Source of the DNA: Tunturibacter psychrotolerans
GTDB lineage: Bacteria; Acidobacteriota; Terriglobia; Terriglobales; Acidobacteriaceae
Reading direction: 5' to 3'
Length of the DNA: 64,000 nucleotides
Assembly: GCF_040359615.1 (NCBI RefSeq)
Contig: NZ_CP132942.1
Location: 186,001 to 250,000 of the forward strand
The position numbers and the translations under genes were made by a program. Numbering within the stretch: position 1 is the stretch's first letter; each line of letters starts with the position of its first letter. The notes beneath the pieces are model-generated. The model did no database searches. It was not told where the DNA came from and saw only the letters and a list, made by a program, of their open reading frames with translations. Positions 23,771-31,522 of the stretch are shown here, in pieces.

Positions 23771-24631
23771 CTAGGCCTTGATGGTTTGGAGGTAGGCGAA
23801 GTTTTCTTTGAGACTTTCGAGGATGGGGAGCGCGGTGTCGTCCTGGTCGAGGTAGGCGTAGCGGATGCCCTGCTTGTGGGCCTGAGCGAAGATGGCGGCC
23901 CAGTTGAGCGTTCCCTTGCCGAGTTCGGTGATGTGCTTGGCCTCGGGTCCCATGATGAAGCCGGTAGGGGCGTTGGCGATGCGGTCTTTGAGGTGGAGGA
24001 GACGGACGCGGTTGGCGTAGCGGGTGAGCATGGTGAGGGGGTCCTGGCCGGCCTGGGCGAGCCAGTACATGTCGAGCTCGAGTTTCACGTAAGCTGGGTC
24101 GGTGTGCTTCATGAGCTCGTCGAAGCCGGTGGTGAGGCCCTGGGGAGCCCACTCGTAGCAGTGGTTGTGAAAGGCGAACTGCATGCCGGCCGCGTGAACG
24201 CTTTGTCCCCAGGTGTTGAAGTCAGCGGCGGCTTTGCGGAAGCCTTCGAGGTTCCATTGGTCTTTGGGGATCATGGGGCAGACCATGTATTCGAGGCCGA
24301 GTTGGTGGGCGTAGTCGATCTTTGTGGGAACGCTGGCGTAGTCGAAGTGCGCGGAGACGAGGCCGAGGCCGGAGTCAGCGACGATCTTGCGGAGCTCGGG
24401 CGCAGGGTGGGTGTAGACGAGGGGAAAGAGTTCGATCTGGGTGTAACCGATCTCCTGGATGGATTGAAGGATGCCGGCGAGATCCTGCGGGGCCTGCTTG
24501 CGGACCATGTAGAGCTGGACGCCGTAGGCGAATGGGGCGCCGGCTGCGAATGCGAAGCTGGTGCGGCCGAGGGTGCAGCCGGCGGCGGTGGCGAGGGCGG
24601 AGAGACGGAGGAAGTCGCGGCGGGTGGGCAT
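23771..24631 (-). CDS. Secreted sugar phosphate isomerase/epimerase-like TIM-barrel protein
   Basis: 286 residues. Tat signal: RRDFLRLSALATAAG (4-18) with the twin Arg, cleaved probably after ...FAFAAG. The rest is an AP endonuclease family 2/xylose isomerase-like barrel: GYTQIELFP, SAHFDYAS, AFHNHCYEW and KLELDMYWLAQAG carry the usual metal-binding Glu/His/Asp. Export by Tat suggests folding with its metal in the cytoplasm. Substrate unknown; acidobacterial paralogues often occur with sugar-oxidoreductases. A VOC protein lies 37 bp upstream on the same strand. Confidence 0.85.
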   Translation of the reverse strand: MPTRRDFLRLSALATAAGCTLGRTSFAFAAGAPFAYGVQLYMVRKQAPQDLAGILQSIQEIGYTQIELFPLVYTHPAPELRKIVADSGLGLVSAHFDYASVPTKIDYAHQLGLEYMVCPMIPKDQWNLEGFRKAAADFNTWGQSVHAAGMQFAFHNHCYEWAPQGLTTGFDELMKHTDPAYVKLELDMYWLAQAGQDPLTMLTRYANRVRLLHLKDRIANAPTGFIMGPEAKHITELGKGTLNWAAIFAQAHKQGIRYAYLDQDDTALPILESLKENFAYLQTIKA

Positions 24632-24668
24632 GGTCGATGCTCCTGATTTCTGACTGGCTGCGGAGATG

Positions 24669-25589
24669 TTAGCGATTTTCGGTCTCGGTGGGCGGCTTGC
24701 CGAGGATTGGGGAGCAGCAAGGGGTGCCGGAGGGTTGAAACTCCATGTATTCGACGCGGGTGAGATCGGGGTCGAAGAGGTTGAGCTGGACCTTGCCGTC
24801 TTTGCCCATCTGGGATTTGGTGCAGTTGGGGCCTTCGCACTGGTTGCGGGCGAGAGCTGCGATCACGTCGGGCATGTGGGGAGTCCCGAGCGAGAAGTGG
24901 TTGAGGACGCCGAGGGTTTTGGCTGAAGGGTCGGGTCCGCCCTCGAGCATGTACTCGAGCCAGTCGGTGCCGTCAGGGACCTGCTGGCTGACCCAGTCGA
25001 TCTTGCCTTCTTTCATGCCTCCGTGCCAGTAGGGGCGAAAGCCGAGCAGGTCGCGGTAGAAGCGGTTTTCGGCGTCGGCATCTTTGACGAGGAAGCCAGC
25101 ATGGATGATTCGGTGAGAGGGAGCGTTGGGCGAGGCAACGGGAAGGCCGGTAACCTTGGTTCCCTCCTGAACGAAGTAGATGAGATTGCCTTCGGGGTCG
25201 CGAACCGCGAAGGCTCCGTGGGATAGCGGGTGCTCGATCGCGATGTTGTGGGCTTCGAGATAGCGCTGGAGGGCTGCGACGTCGCGGGTGGTGAAGGCTA
25301 CGGCGGCGAGGCGGCTAGTGGGAGCCGGGGTTGGGAGAGCTTCCACTTCGAGCCATTGCAGATCGTTGACGGAGTAGCGTGTGATGCCGTCCGAGTTGGC
25401 GTGTCCGTAGCCGAGGGTTTTACCGTAGAAGGTTGCGGAGGCGTTGGGGTCGCCGGTGTACATGCGGACGAAGGCGATGCCGGTGATGGCAGGTCGCTGC
25501 TCGGCACGCGTGAAGATTGAGAGGGAGAGGAGGAGGCAAACTACCGTCAGGAGCGGGATAGATGGCACGGGTCTGCGCATGGGAGACAA
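24669..25589 (-). CDS. Exported two-domain VOC-family protein
   Basis: 306 residues; a Sec-type signal (IPLLTVVCLLLSLSIFTRA) precedes two vicinal-oxygen-chelate domains, at roughly 35-145 (GIAFVRMYTGDP ... FAVRDPEGNLIYFVQ) and 160-295 (HAGFLVKDADAENRFYRDLLGF ... LFDPDLTRVEYMEF). The second contains His and terminal Glu suited to metal binding. VOC proteins act as dioxygenases, glyoxalases or epimerases; no assignment is possible. An internal ATG three codons in is an alternative start. It is upstream of the Tat epimerase-like gene and may be co-transcribed. Confidence 0.8.
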   Translation of the reverse strand: MSPMRRPVPSIPLLTVVCLLLSLSIFTRAEQRPAITGIAFVRMYTGDPNASATFYGKTLGYGHANSDGITRYSVNDLQWLEVEALPTPAPTSRLAAVAFTTRDVAALQRYLEAHNIAIEHPLSHGAFAVRDPEGNLIYFVQEGTKVTGLPVASPNAPSHRIIHAGFLVKDADAENRFYRDLLGFRPYWHGGMKEGKIDWVSQQVPDGTDWLEYMLEGGPDPSAKTLGVLNHFSLGTPHMPDVIAALARNQCEGPNCTKSQMGKDGKVQLNLFDPDLTRVEYMEFQPSGTPCCSPILGKPPTETENR

Positions 25590-25654
25590 CTTTAGTTGGT
25601 GGTCCGACCTTTGTCAAAAAACCGCGTACAGCGAGGGTTGATTGCAGAACTGAA

Positions 25655-26149
25655 TTAAACAGCCTCGAGGTTCATGAGGAGGTAGTCCATCCCCCAGTCG
25701 GGCTTGATGCCTTGCTGACGGGCGAGAGTGGCGAGTTGTGCGTAGTGGCGAATGCTGTGCAGGAGAAGGTGAAACAGGATGGTTTTGGGGGTGGAACGGG
25801 CTGGGCCCATGACCCGAGTGGAAAACTCGATGGGATGGTCCCAGTCAATATTCGAGGCGAGAACCTTGTGGACGAGTGCGAAGGCGTGGTCGTGGGTAGC
25901 GTAGATTTTTTCGACTGAGTCGTAGGGGATACTGGTGTAGTCGGTCGCGGGGAGATCGGATAGGCGCTCGGCGAAGCGGAGCTCCACGGCGACGATGTGC
26001 TGCAGGAGCTGTGCGACGGATTCGACCTTCATGATGTCGCAGGGGAGAGCGAGCACTTCGGGGTGGGCAGCCAGAAGATTGCGCCAGCCGGTTGAGGTTT
26101 TTTCTACCCAGGCGATGAGTTCGTTGGCGGTGAGTGCGGGTTGGGTCAC
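25655..26149 (-). CDS. DinB-family protein
   Basis: 164 residues. DinB/YfiT four-helix pattern: GWRNLLAAHPEVLALPCDI, SVAQLLQHIVAVELRFAERLSDLP and FHLLLHSIRHYAQLATLARQQG. His in LLQHIVA and the HSIRHYAQ pair form the expected metal triad. A second paralogue lies at 16526. Single-gene unit, substrate unknown. Confidence 0.83.
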   Translation of the reverse strand: MTQPALTANELIAWVEKTSTGWRNLLAAHPEVLALPCDIMKVESVAQLLQHIVAVELRFAERLSDLPATDYTSIPYDSVEKIYATHDHAFALVHKVLASNIDWDHPIEFSTRVMGPARSTPKTILFHLLLHSIRHYAQLATLARQQGIKPDWGMDYLLMNLEAV

Positions 26150-26273
26150 GGTCTTTTCTCCCTCTTTCTATTTACGAAAGATGCCATAAGAATGTTCGAA
26201 CGTGACAAGGGTATCTCGACAGGGCTGGCATACGAACTTCTGTAATGCGGCAGCCCTGTCTCGATGTTTTGGT

Positions 26274-27224
26274 TTATGGATGCGCGGCGAGGAATGCGCT
26301 GATCTCCGCGTACTCGGCTTCGGTGAGCCGGAAGGTGATGGCGGGGATGACGCCTTCGACCTGACGGGCGTTGCGGCCTCCGACGATGGCTGCGGTGATG
26401 GAGGGATTATGGAGCGTCCAGGCAATAGCTACTACTCCCGCAGTGACGTTGTGACGCGTGCCGACGGTTTTGAGGAAGTCGGCCACGGCGAGGTTGCGGG
26501 AGAGCAACGGCTCCTGGTAGTTCTTTGCGTTGCGGCGGAAGTCGTCCTTGGGAAAAGCGGCGACGCGCTCTTTGGTCATGGCTCCGGTGAGCAGGCCGGA
26601 GTGCATGGGGGCGTAGTTGATGGTGCCGATGTTGTGCTTGTGCGTGAAAGGGAGGATTTCGGCTTCTACGGCTCGGTTGAGCATGGAGTAAGGCGGCTGG
26701 TTGGAGGTGATGGGGGCGATTTTGAGGGCGCGCTCCATCTGCGAGACGCTGAAGTTGGAGACGCCGATCCAGCGGACTTTTCCTTCGCGCTGCAGGTCAG
26801 CCATTACGGTCCAACCTTCTTCGATATCTTCATCGGGCTTGGGCCAGTGAACCTGGTAGAGATCGATGGCTTCGACCTGGAGACGGCGGAGGCTGTCTTC
26901 GCACTCACGACGAATTTGCTTCAGGTTGTTGGTGATCTCGCGCTTGTCGTCCCAGACCATAGAGCTTTTGGTGAAGAGGTAGGGCTTTTGCGAGGCGGAT
27001 TTTACGGCTTTGCCGACGATCTCTTCCGAGTGGCCGAGGCCGTAGACGGCGGCGGTGTCGATCCAGTTGATGCCGAGGTCGAGGGCTTTGTGGATTGCAG
27101 CGATGGAGTCGTTATCGTCTTGAGGGCCCCAGGAGAAGGGCCAGTCGCCGCCACCGATGGCCCATGCGCCGAAGCCGATGGGGGAGAGAAGGAGATCAGA
27201 GTTGCCTAGTTGTTTCTTGTCCAT
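26274..27224 (-). CDS. Aldo/keto reductase
   Basis: 316 residues, (alpha/beta)8 AKR. GIGFGAWAIGGGDW-like start, INWIDTAAVYGLGHSEEIVGKA (catalytic Asp and Tyr), LFTKSS (Lys), YQVHWP (His), and the C-terminal NADPH site GGRNARQVEG are all present. NADPH-dependent reduction of aldehydes or sugars; physiological substrate unknown. It stands alone beside purD. Confidence 0.9.
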   Translation of the reverse strand: MDKKQLGNSDLLLSPIGFGAWAIGGGDWPFSWGPQDDNDSIAAIHKALDLGINWIDTAAVYGLGHSEEIVGKAVKSASQKPYLFTKSSMVWDDKREITNNLKQIRRECEDSLRRLQVEAIDLYQVHWPKPDEDIEEGWTVMADLQREGKVRWIGVSNFSVSQMERALKIAPITSNQPPYSMLNRAVEAEILPFTHKHNIGTINYAPMHSGLLTGAMTKERVAAFPKDDFRRNAKNYQEPLLSRNLAVADFLKTVGTRHNVTAGVVAIAWTLHNPSITAAIVGGRNARQVEGVIPAITFRLTEAEYAEISAFLAAHP

Positions 27225-27298
27225 GTTCGATTGGACGTGTCTCGAGGTGTGGAGGCTTCAACAGGAGAAGAAAGCTGAAACGATAACCGCGGCATCGG

Positions 27299-28576
27299 CT
27301 ACTTGCGTAGCGCGCGGTGGCCTATGTCGCGGCGGAATTGCATGCCTTCGAAGGAGATCTTCGCGAGTTCGGCGTAGGCCTTGTCGAGTGCGGTCTGGAG
27401 GTCGGGGGCTGCGGCGGAGATAGCGAGGACACGGCCTCCGGCGGTGACGATCCTTCCGTCTTTGAGGGCAGTGCCGGAGTGGAAGATGACTACGTCTTCG
27501 GCGGGTTGATCGTTGCCTGTTGGGAGGCCGGAGATGGGTTTGCCTGAGACGTATTTGCCGGGGTAGCCGCCGCTGGCTGCGATGACGCAGACGCTGGCTC
27601 CGGGACGCAGGTTGATGCTGAGTTCGTTCGCGGTGCCGTCAATAGAGGCGTTGAAGAGATCGAGGATGTCGGTCTCGAGGCGGAGGAGGATGGCTTCTGT
27701 CTCGGGGTCGCCGAAGCGGGTGTTGAACTCGAGGACCATGGGGCCGCGGGGGGACATCATGATGCCGCAGAAGAGAATGCCTTTGAAGGGTTCGCCCTCG
27801 GAGCGCATGCCGTCGACGACTTTTTGCGCTACGTTGTGGAGGAGCCAGGTGCGCATGGCCGGAGTGGCGATGCCGTCGGTGGAGTAGGCGCCCATGCCGC
27901 CGGTGTTGAGGCCGGTGTCGCCTTCGCCGACGCGCTTGTGGTCTTGCGCGGAGGCGATCTCGATGGCGTGGGTGCCGTCGCAGAGAGCGAAGAAGGACAG
28001 CTCTTCGCCGGTGAGGAACTCTTCGAGGACGACGGCTTCTTCTGTAGTGCCGAGGAGGGAACCGCTGAACATCTCGGCGGCGGCGGTTTCGGCTTGGAGG
28101 TGGGTCTCGCAGATGACGACGCCTTTGCCTGCGGCGAGGCCTGAGGCTTTGACAACGATGGGGACGGAGAAGCGGGGGAGCTCTTCGCGGACCTGGTCGA
28201 GTGTGGTGCAGATGCCGTACTCGGCGGTGGGGAGGTCGTGGCGCTGCATGAATTCTTTGGCGAAGGCTTTGCTCGATTCGAGCTGGGCCGCGGCCTGGGT
28301 GGGGCCAAAGACGCGATGTCCGCGTTTGGTGAGCTCGTCGACGAGGCCGAGGGAGAGAGGGACCTCGGGGCCGATGACGGTGAGGGCGGGCTGCTCGATG
28401 GTGACGATATTGACGAGCTCGTGGAGGTTGCCGGCGTCGCAAGGGATGCAGCGGGCGATGGATGCGATGCCGCCGTTGCCGGGAGCGCAGAGAACCTCTG
28501 TGACTTGAGACGATTTGAGCAGAGCCCATACGATGGCGTGCTCGCGGCCACCACCACCGATTACCAGAACCTTCAT
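27299..28576 (-). CDS. purD: Phosphoribosylamine-glycine ligase
   Basis: 425 residues. It converts PRA and glycine to GAR. ATP-grasp markers: VLVIGGGGREHAI (2-14), KASGLAAGKGV, EEFLTGEELSFFALCDG, GMGAYS, and EFNTRFGDPETE. Length is normal. It lies 4 kb from purL-purF on the opposite strand; the rest of the pathway is outside the window. Confidence 0.96.
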   Translation of the reverse strand: MKVLVIGGGGREHAIVWALLKSSQVTEVLCAPGNGGIASIARCIPCDAGNLHELVNIVTIEQPALTVIGPEVPLSLGLVDELTKRGHRVFGPTQAAAQLESSKAFAKEFMQRHDLPTAEYGICTTLDQVREELPRFSVPIVVKASGLAAGKGVVICETHLQAETAAAEMFSGSLLGTTEEAVVLEEFLTGEELSFFALCDGTHAIEIASAQDHKRVGEGDTGLNTGGMGAYSTDGIATPAMRTWLLHNVAQKVVDGMRSEGEPFKGILFCGIMMSPRGPMVLEFNTRFGDPETEAILLRLETDILDLFNASIDGTANELSINLRPGASVCVIAASGGYPGKYVSGKPISGLPTGNDQPAEDVVIFHSGTALKDGRIVTAGGRVLAISAAAPDLQTALDKAYAELAKISFEGMQFRRDIGHRALRK

Positions 28577-28703
28577 TCAGAGACCTTCATTCGTTGATTT
28601 GCGGACAGGATGCGAATTTGCTTCGCAACTTCGAGGCTAGGCATCGTCGCGGGTGAAGTCAAACCGGGACGCGGTAAGCTGTCTGAGCGGGAGACTGAGG
28701 ACG

Positions 28704-29303
28704 ATGGGCGACGCGGCACAGTATCAGGAGTTGATGACGCTCTATGCGAGCTACGGCGATGAAGAGTTGTTGGCGCTGGCTCGGGGGATGAGCGATCTGA
28801 CGGAGATGGCGCAGGAGGCTTTGCGCGGGGAGATTTCAAAGCGCGGGTTGAAGGCTTCGTCGTCGCCGGAGCGTGCAGAGCCGAGGGTGTTGAGTGAGGA
28901 TGATCTGGCGGATTTGCGAGCGTTTGCCACACTGGCACCGGCGGAGTGCGTGTTTGTGTACGAAGTTGGGAGAGGAGCTTCGGCAGCTTCGTTGGCGCTT
29001 CAAGAGGCGGGAATTCAATCGATCGTTGTGCAACCTGATGGATCGTGGACGGATGCGCGCGGGCCTCGCGTGGTGGTGGCTCCTGAAGATGCGGCGGCTG
29101 CGGCGATGGTGCTGTCACAGCCGTTGGCTGAGAGATTCAGGAGAGAGGTTGAGGAGGCCGTGCCGCAAGAGTTTGATGTGCCGCAGTGTCCGAAGTGCGG
29201 GAGCCATGAGACTTTGCTGGAGGCGGTGGATCCGGCGAACCAGTGGCGCTGCGACGACTGTGGACATGACTGGTTGGAGGATGATGTTTCGCAGGAGCGT
29301 TGA
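28704..29303 (+). CDS. DUF2007-like protein with C-terminal zinc ribbon
   Basis: 199 residues from the ATG at 28704; a longer in-frame start at 28653 overlaps the purD leader. Residues 1-45 are helical. Residues 75-140 fit the 'putative signal-transducing' DUF2007 fold (ECVFVYEVG, ASLALQEAGIQSIVVQ, VVVAPEDAAAAAMVL). Residues 155-199 are a zinc ribbon with CPKCG and CDDCG. Function unknown. A strong terminator follows at 29325. Confidence 0.75.
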   Translation: MGDAAQYQELMTLYASYGDEELLALARGMSDLTEMAQEALRGEISKRGLKASSSPERAEPRVLSEDDLADLRAFATLAPAECVFVYEVGRGASAASLALQEAGIQSIVVQPDGSWTDARGPRVVVAPEDAAAAAMVLSQPLAERFRREVEEAVPQEFDVPQCPKCGSHETLLEAVDPANQWRCDDCGHDWLEDDVSQER

Positions 29304-29324
29304 GAGCATTTCTTCGGAGCAGAG

Positions 29325-29352
29325 AAAGACCCGCTTGGAAGCGGGTCTTTTT
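29325..29352 (+). terminator. Intrinsic terminator
   Basis: AAAGACCCGC (29325-29334), 6-nt loop, GCGGGTCTTT (29341-29350), then TTG. Perfect stem with A/T flanks; serves the DUF2007 gene and can also serve the convergent YXWGXW gene. Confidence 0.88.
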
Positions 29353-29382
29353 GTCTTTGAATGATCTCTCACTGAACTGAGG

Positions 29383-31104
29383 TTAGCGGTGTTTTTCTTC
29401 GGAATGCGGTTGGGCTGGTGGTCTTGATTGCGCAACCTGTCTTGGTTGGGGTTGAGGACGTGGTCTTGGCTGCGAAACCTGCCGCGGCTGGGGCTGAGGA
29501 CGCGATTCATTCTGCGGCGCGGGACGTTGCTGAGGCTGCGGTGATGGACGCGATTGAGGTTGAGGGGCTGGGCGCTGTTGGGGTTGCGGCGCGGGCCGTT
29601 GGACCTCTTGAGGCCGCGGTTGAGGTTGCGGGCGAGTCTCTGGTGCAGGACGATTTTGGGGTTGCTCTGGGCGGACCTGCGGTTGAGCGGGACGATTTTG
29701 AGGTTGTGGTTGAGGCTGAACCGGACGTGTTTCGGGTTGAGTGGGGCGAACCTGGGGTTGGGTCGGCCTTGTCTCGGGTTGAGTCGGGCGCACCTGAGGT
29801 TGCTCAGGCCGCGTTTGCGGTTGGCCGGGACGGTTCTCCGGTTGCGTAGGACGGGTGGGCTGAACTGCTGGGCGATTGTCCGGGTGAACCGTGGGCTGAC
29901 CTGGGCGGGTAGGTTGCACGGCTGGCTGACCTGGGCGGTTGGGCTGCACAGCGGGCTGACCTGGACGATTTTCAGGTTGGCCTGGCCGAGCGGGTTGAAT
30001 TGCCGGTTGACCGGGGCGATTGATTTCGCCGGGGCGGCCGGGTTGGACCGCTGGCTGGCCAGGGCGGCTGATCGGCTGCACTGCGGGACGAGCGACGGCT
30101 GCGATGGGACGCGGTGAGGCGACCAGAGCAGGACGGCCCTTGTTCACGTTGTAGAACTGCTGGCGATTTTGTGCGGCTTCGCGCTGGTTCTGATACTGCG
30201 TGGACATAGGCGGAACGCGGGGGCCGCGGCTGGCTGCGAGTTCGGCGGCCTGAGGACGGACGTTGATGCCGCCACGACCGCCGTTGTAGGAGACGCGGTT
30301 GATGGTGGTGTTGTTGACGACGACCGTGCGGTTATAGACGTTGGTGATGCGCGTGACGTTGACGTTGTTGACCGAGCGGTTGTAGTAGAAGTTGCGACCC
30401 TGCCAGTAGCCGCCGTGATAGCCGCTGCCGGTGTATCCGTAGCCGTAGTTCACACCGCCGTAGAAGCCGATGTGCTGGCCCCAGAAGCCGCGGTGAAAGA
30501 GATAGCGGCCGCCGAAGAAACCCCAGTAGCCGGGGGTCCAGAGAGCACCGTAGAAGGGCGGCGCGCACCAGGCTCCGGGGACCCAGTAGTAGCCGACGGG
30601 GGCGTATCCCCAGTAGCCGGGGGTCCAGAGATAGTTGGGTGCGGGGGCTTCGGGCTGTTGGTAGACGGGGAGGGGCGGCGGCGGCTGGTTGGCCTCTTCG
30701 AGGGCCTGCTGTCCGGCGTCTATCTGAGACTCATCGTAGTTGGTGGGGGCGTTGTAGTCGTAGTTCTGATCGTAGTTTTGGTCAGAGGGCTGAGCGGTCT
30801 GTGCAGCGCCGATGGCCTCGTTTTGCGGCGATGCGGCAGGCTGCTGAACGTACTGCTCGGAGCTTTGCTCGGGCGTGGACTGGGAACGGATGCCGAGAAC
30901 CCTTGCCGGAGCGGGTTGAGGAGCTGGCGCGGGTTGCGTGCCGCTGACAGGAGCCATGTTGGCATCGGCTGGGTCGGGGCCGGAGTTATCGGGGATGGCG
31001 GCGGGCTCTACGTCTTTGTGACAGCCTGAGAGTGTCACCGTTGCCGCAAGTGATGCAGTGCCAAGTGCCAGACCTAGAAAAATTTTGGGAAATGATTTGT
31101 ACAT
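29383..31104 (-). CDS. YXWGXW lipoprotein with long Pro/Gln-rich repeat tail
   Basis: 573 residues. The signal ends in TLSGC (lipobox, Cys28), so the protein should be lipid-anchored. Residues ~165-235 contain the aromatic YXWGXW-type repeats (LWTPGYWGY, YWVPGAW, LWTPGYWGFFGG, FHRGFWGQ). The C-terminal ~220 residues are degenerate repeats of RPGQP, RPTQPE, QVRP and PQPQ (roughly residues 340-565), giving a disordered, basic, envelope-spanning-like tail. Family function is unknown. The repeat-rich DNA makes the length prone to strain variation and to assembly error. Divergent from acnA. Confidence 0.85.
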   Translation of the reverse strand: MYKSFPKIFLGLALGTASLAATVTLSGCHKDVEPAAIPDNSGPDPADANMAPVSGTQPAPAPQPAPARVLGIRSQSTPEQSSEQYVQQPAASPQNEAIGAAQTAQPSDQNYDQNYDYNAPTNYDESQIDAGQQALEEANQPPPPLPVYQQPEAPAPNYLWTPGYWGYAPVGYYWVPGAWCAPPFYGALWTPGYWGFFGGRYLFHRGFWGQHIGFYGGVNYGYGYTGSGYHGGYWQGRNFYYNRSVNNVNVTRITNVYNRTVVVNNTTINRVSYNGGRGGINVRPQAAELAASRGPRVPPMSTQYQNQREAAQNRQQFYNVNKGRPALVASPRPIAAVARPAVQPISRPGQPAVQPGRPGEINRPGQPAIQPARPGQPENRPGQPAVQPNRPGQPAVQPTRPGQPTVHPDNRPAVQPTRPTQPENRPGQPQTRPEQPQVRPTQPETRPTQPQVRPTQPETRPVQPQPQPQNRPAQPQVRPEQPQNRPAPETRPQPQPRPQEVQRPAPQPQQRPAPQPQSRPSPQPQQRPAPQNESRPQPQPRQVSQPRPRPQPQPRQVAQSRPPAQPHSEEKHR

Positions 31105-31522
31105 ACTGCCAGTCTCCTCGTACCTGCTGCTGGTATAAACACGAACTTCCTAAATGAGATGCACTTTTCTATAAATTGCCGTTTTCGCGGGCGAGGACGA
31201 TAGCGCCAACGCGAGCGATTCTGTTGTGAAGTCTAAGAGTTACAGTGATTGGGGAATATTTAGGTGGCGGATGCAATGACCCATCGGTGGGATGGTCGGC
31301 GCTTTACCGCGAGGGGCTGAAACGCAGTAAAATTATTTGATGGCAGGCTGCCTTCCCAACACGAAGCGCTTTCGCCACGGTCGCCCTGACCGCGGACGCT
31401 GCTGCTAGTTCGACCCCTCCCCTGAAAACTTGATAGGCTTCAGCCGTTGCCGTCTGCGGTTCGAAGATGTGACCACGGCCCCAACCATCGCGCTTCCAAG
31501 AGCGCGCCTCGGAGAAGATACC
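31105..31522. other. Intergenic region between divergent YXWGXW gene and acnA
   Basis: The 418-bp gap has an AT-rich stretch near 31130-31190 that probably holds the YXWGXW promoter, then mixed sequence up to acnA. An in-frame extension of acnA to 31430 is open but lacks a ribosome site. I see no operator, riboswitch or RNA gene. Confidence 0.5.
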
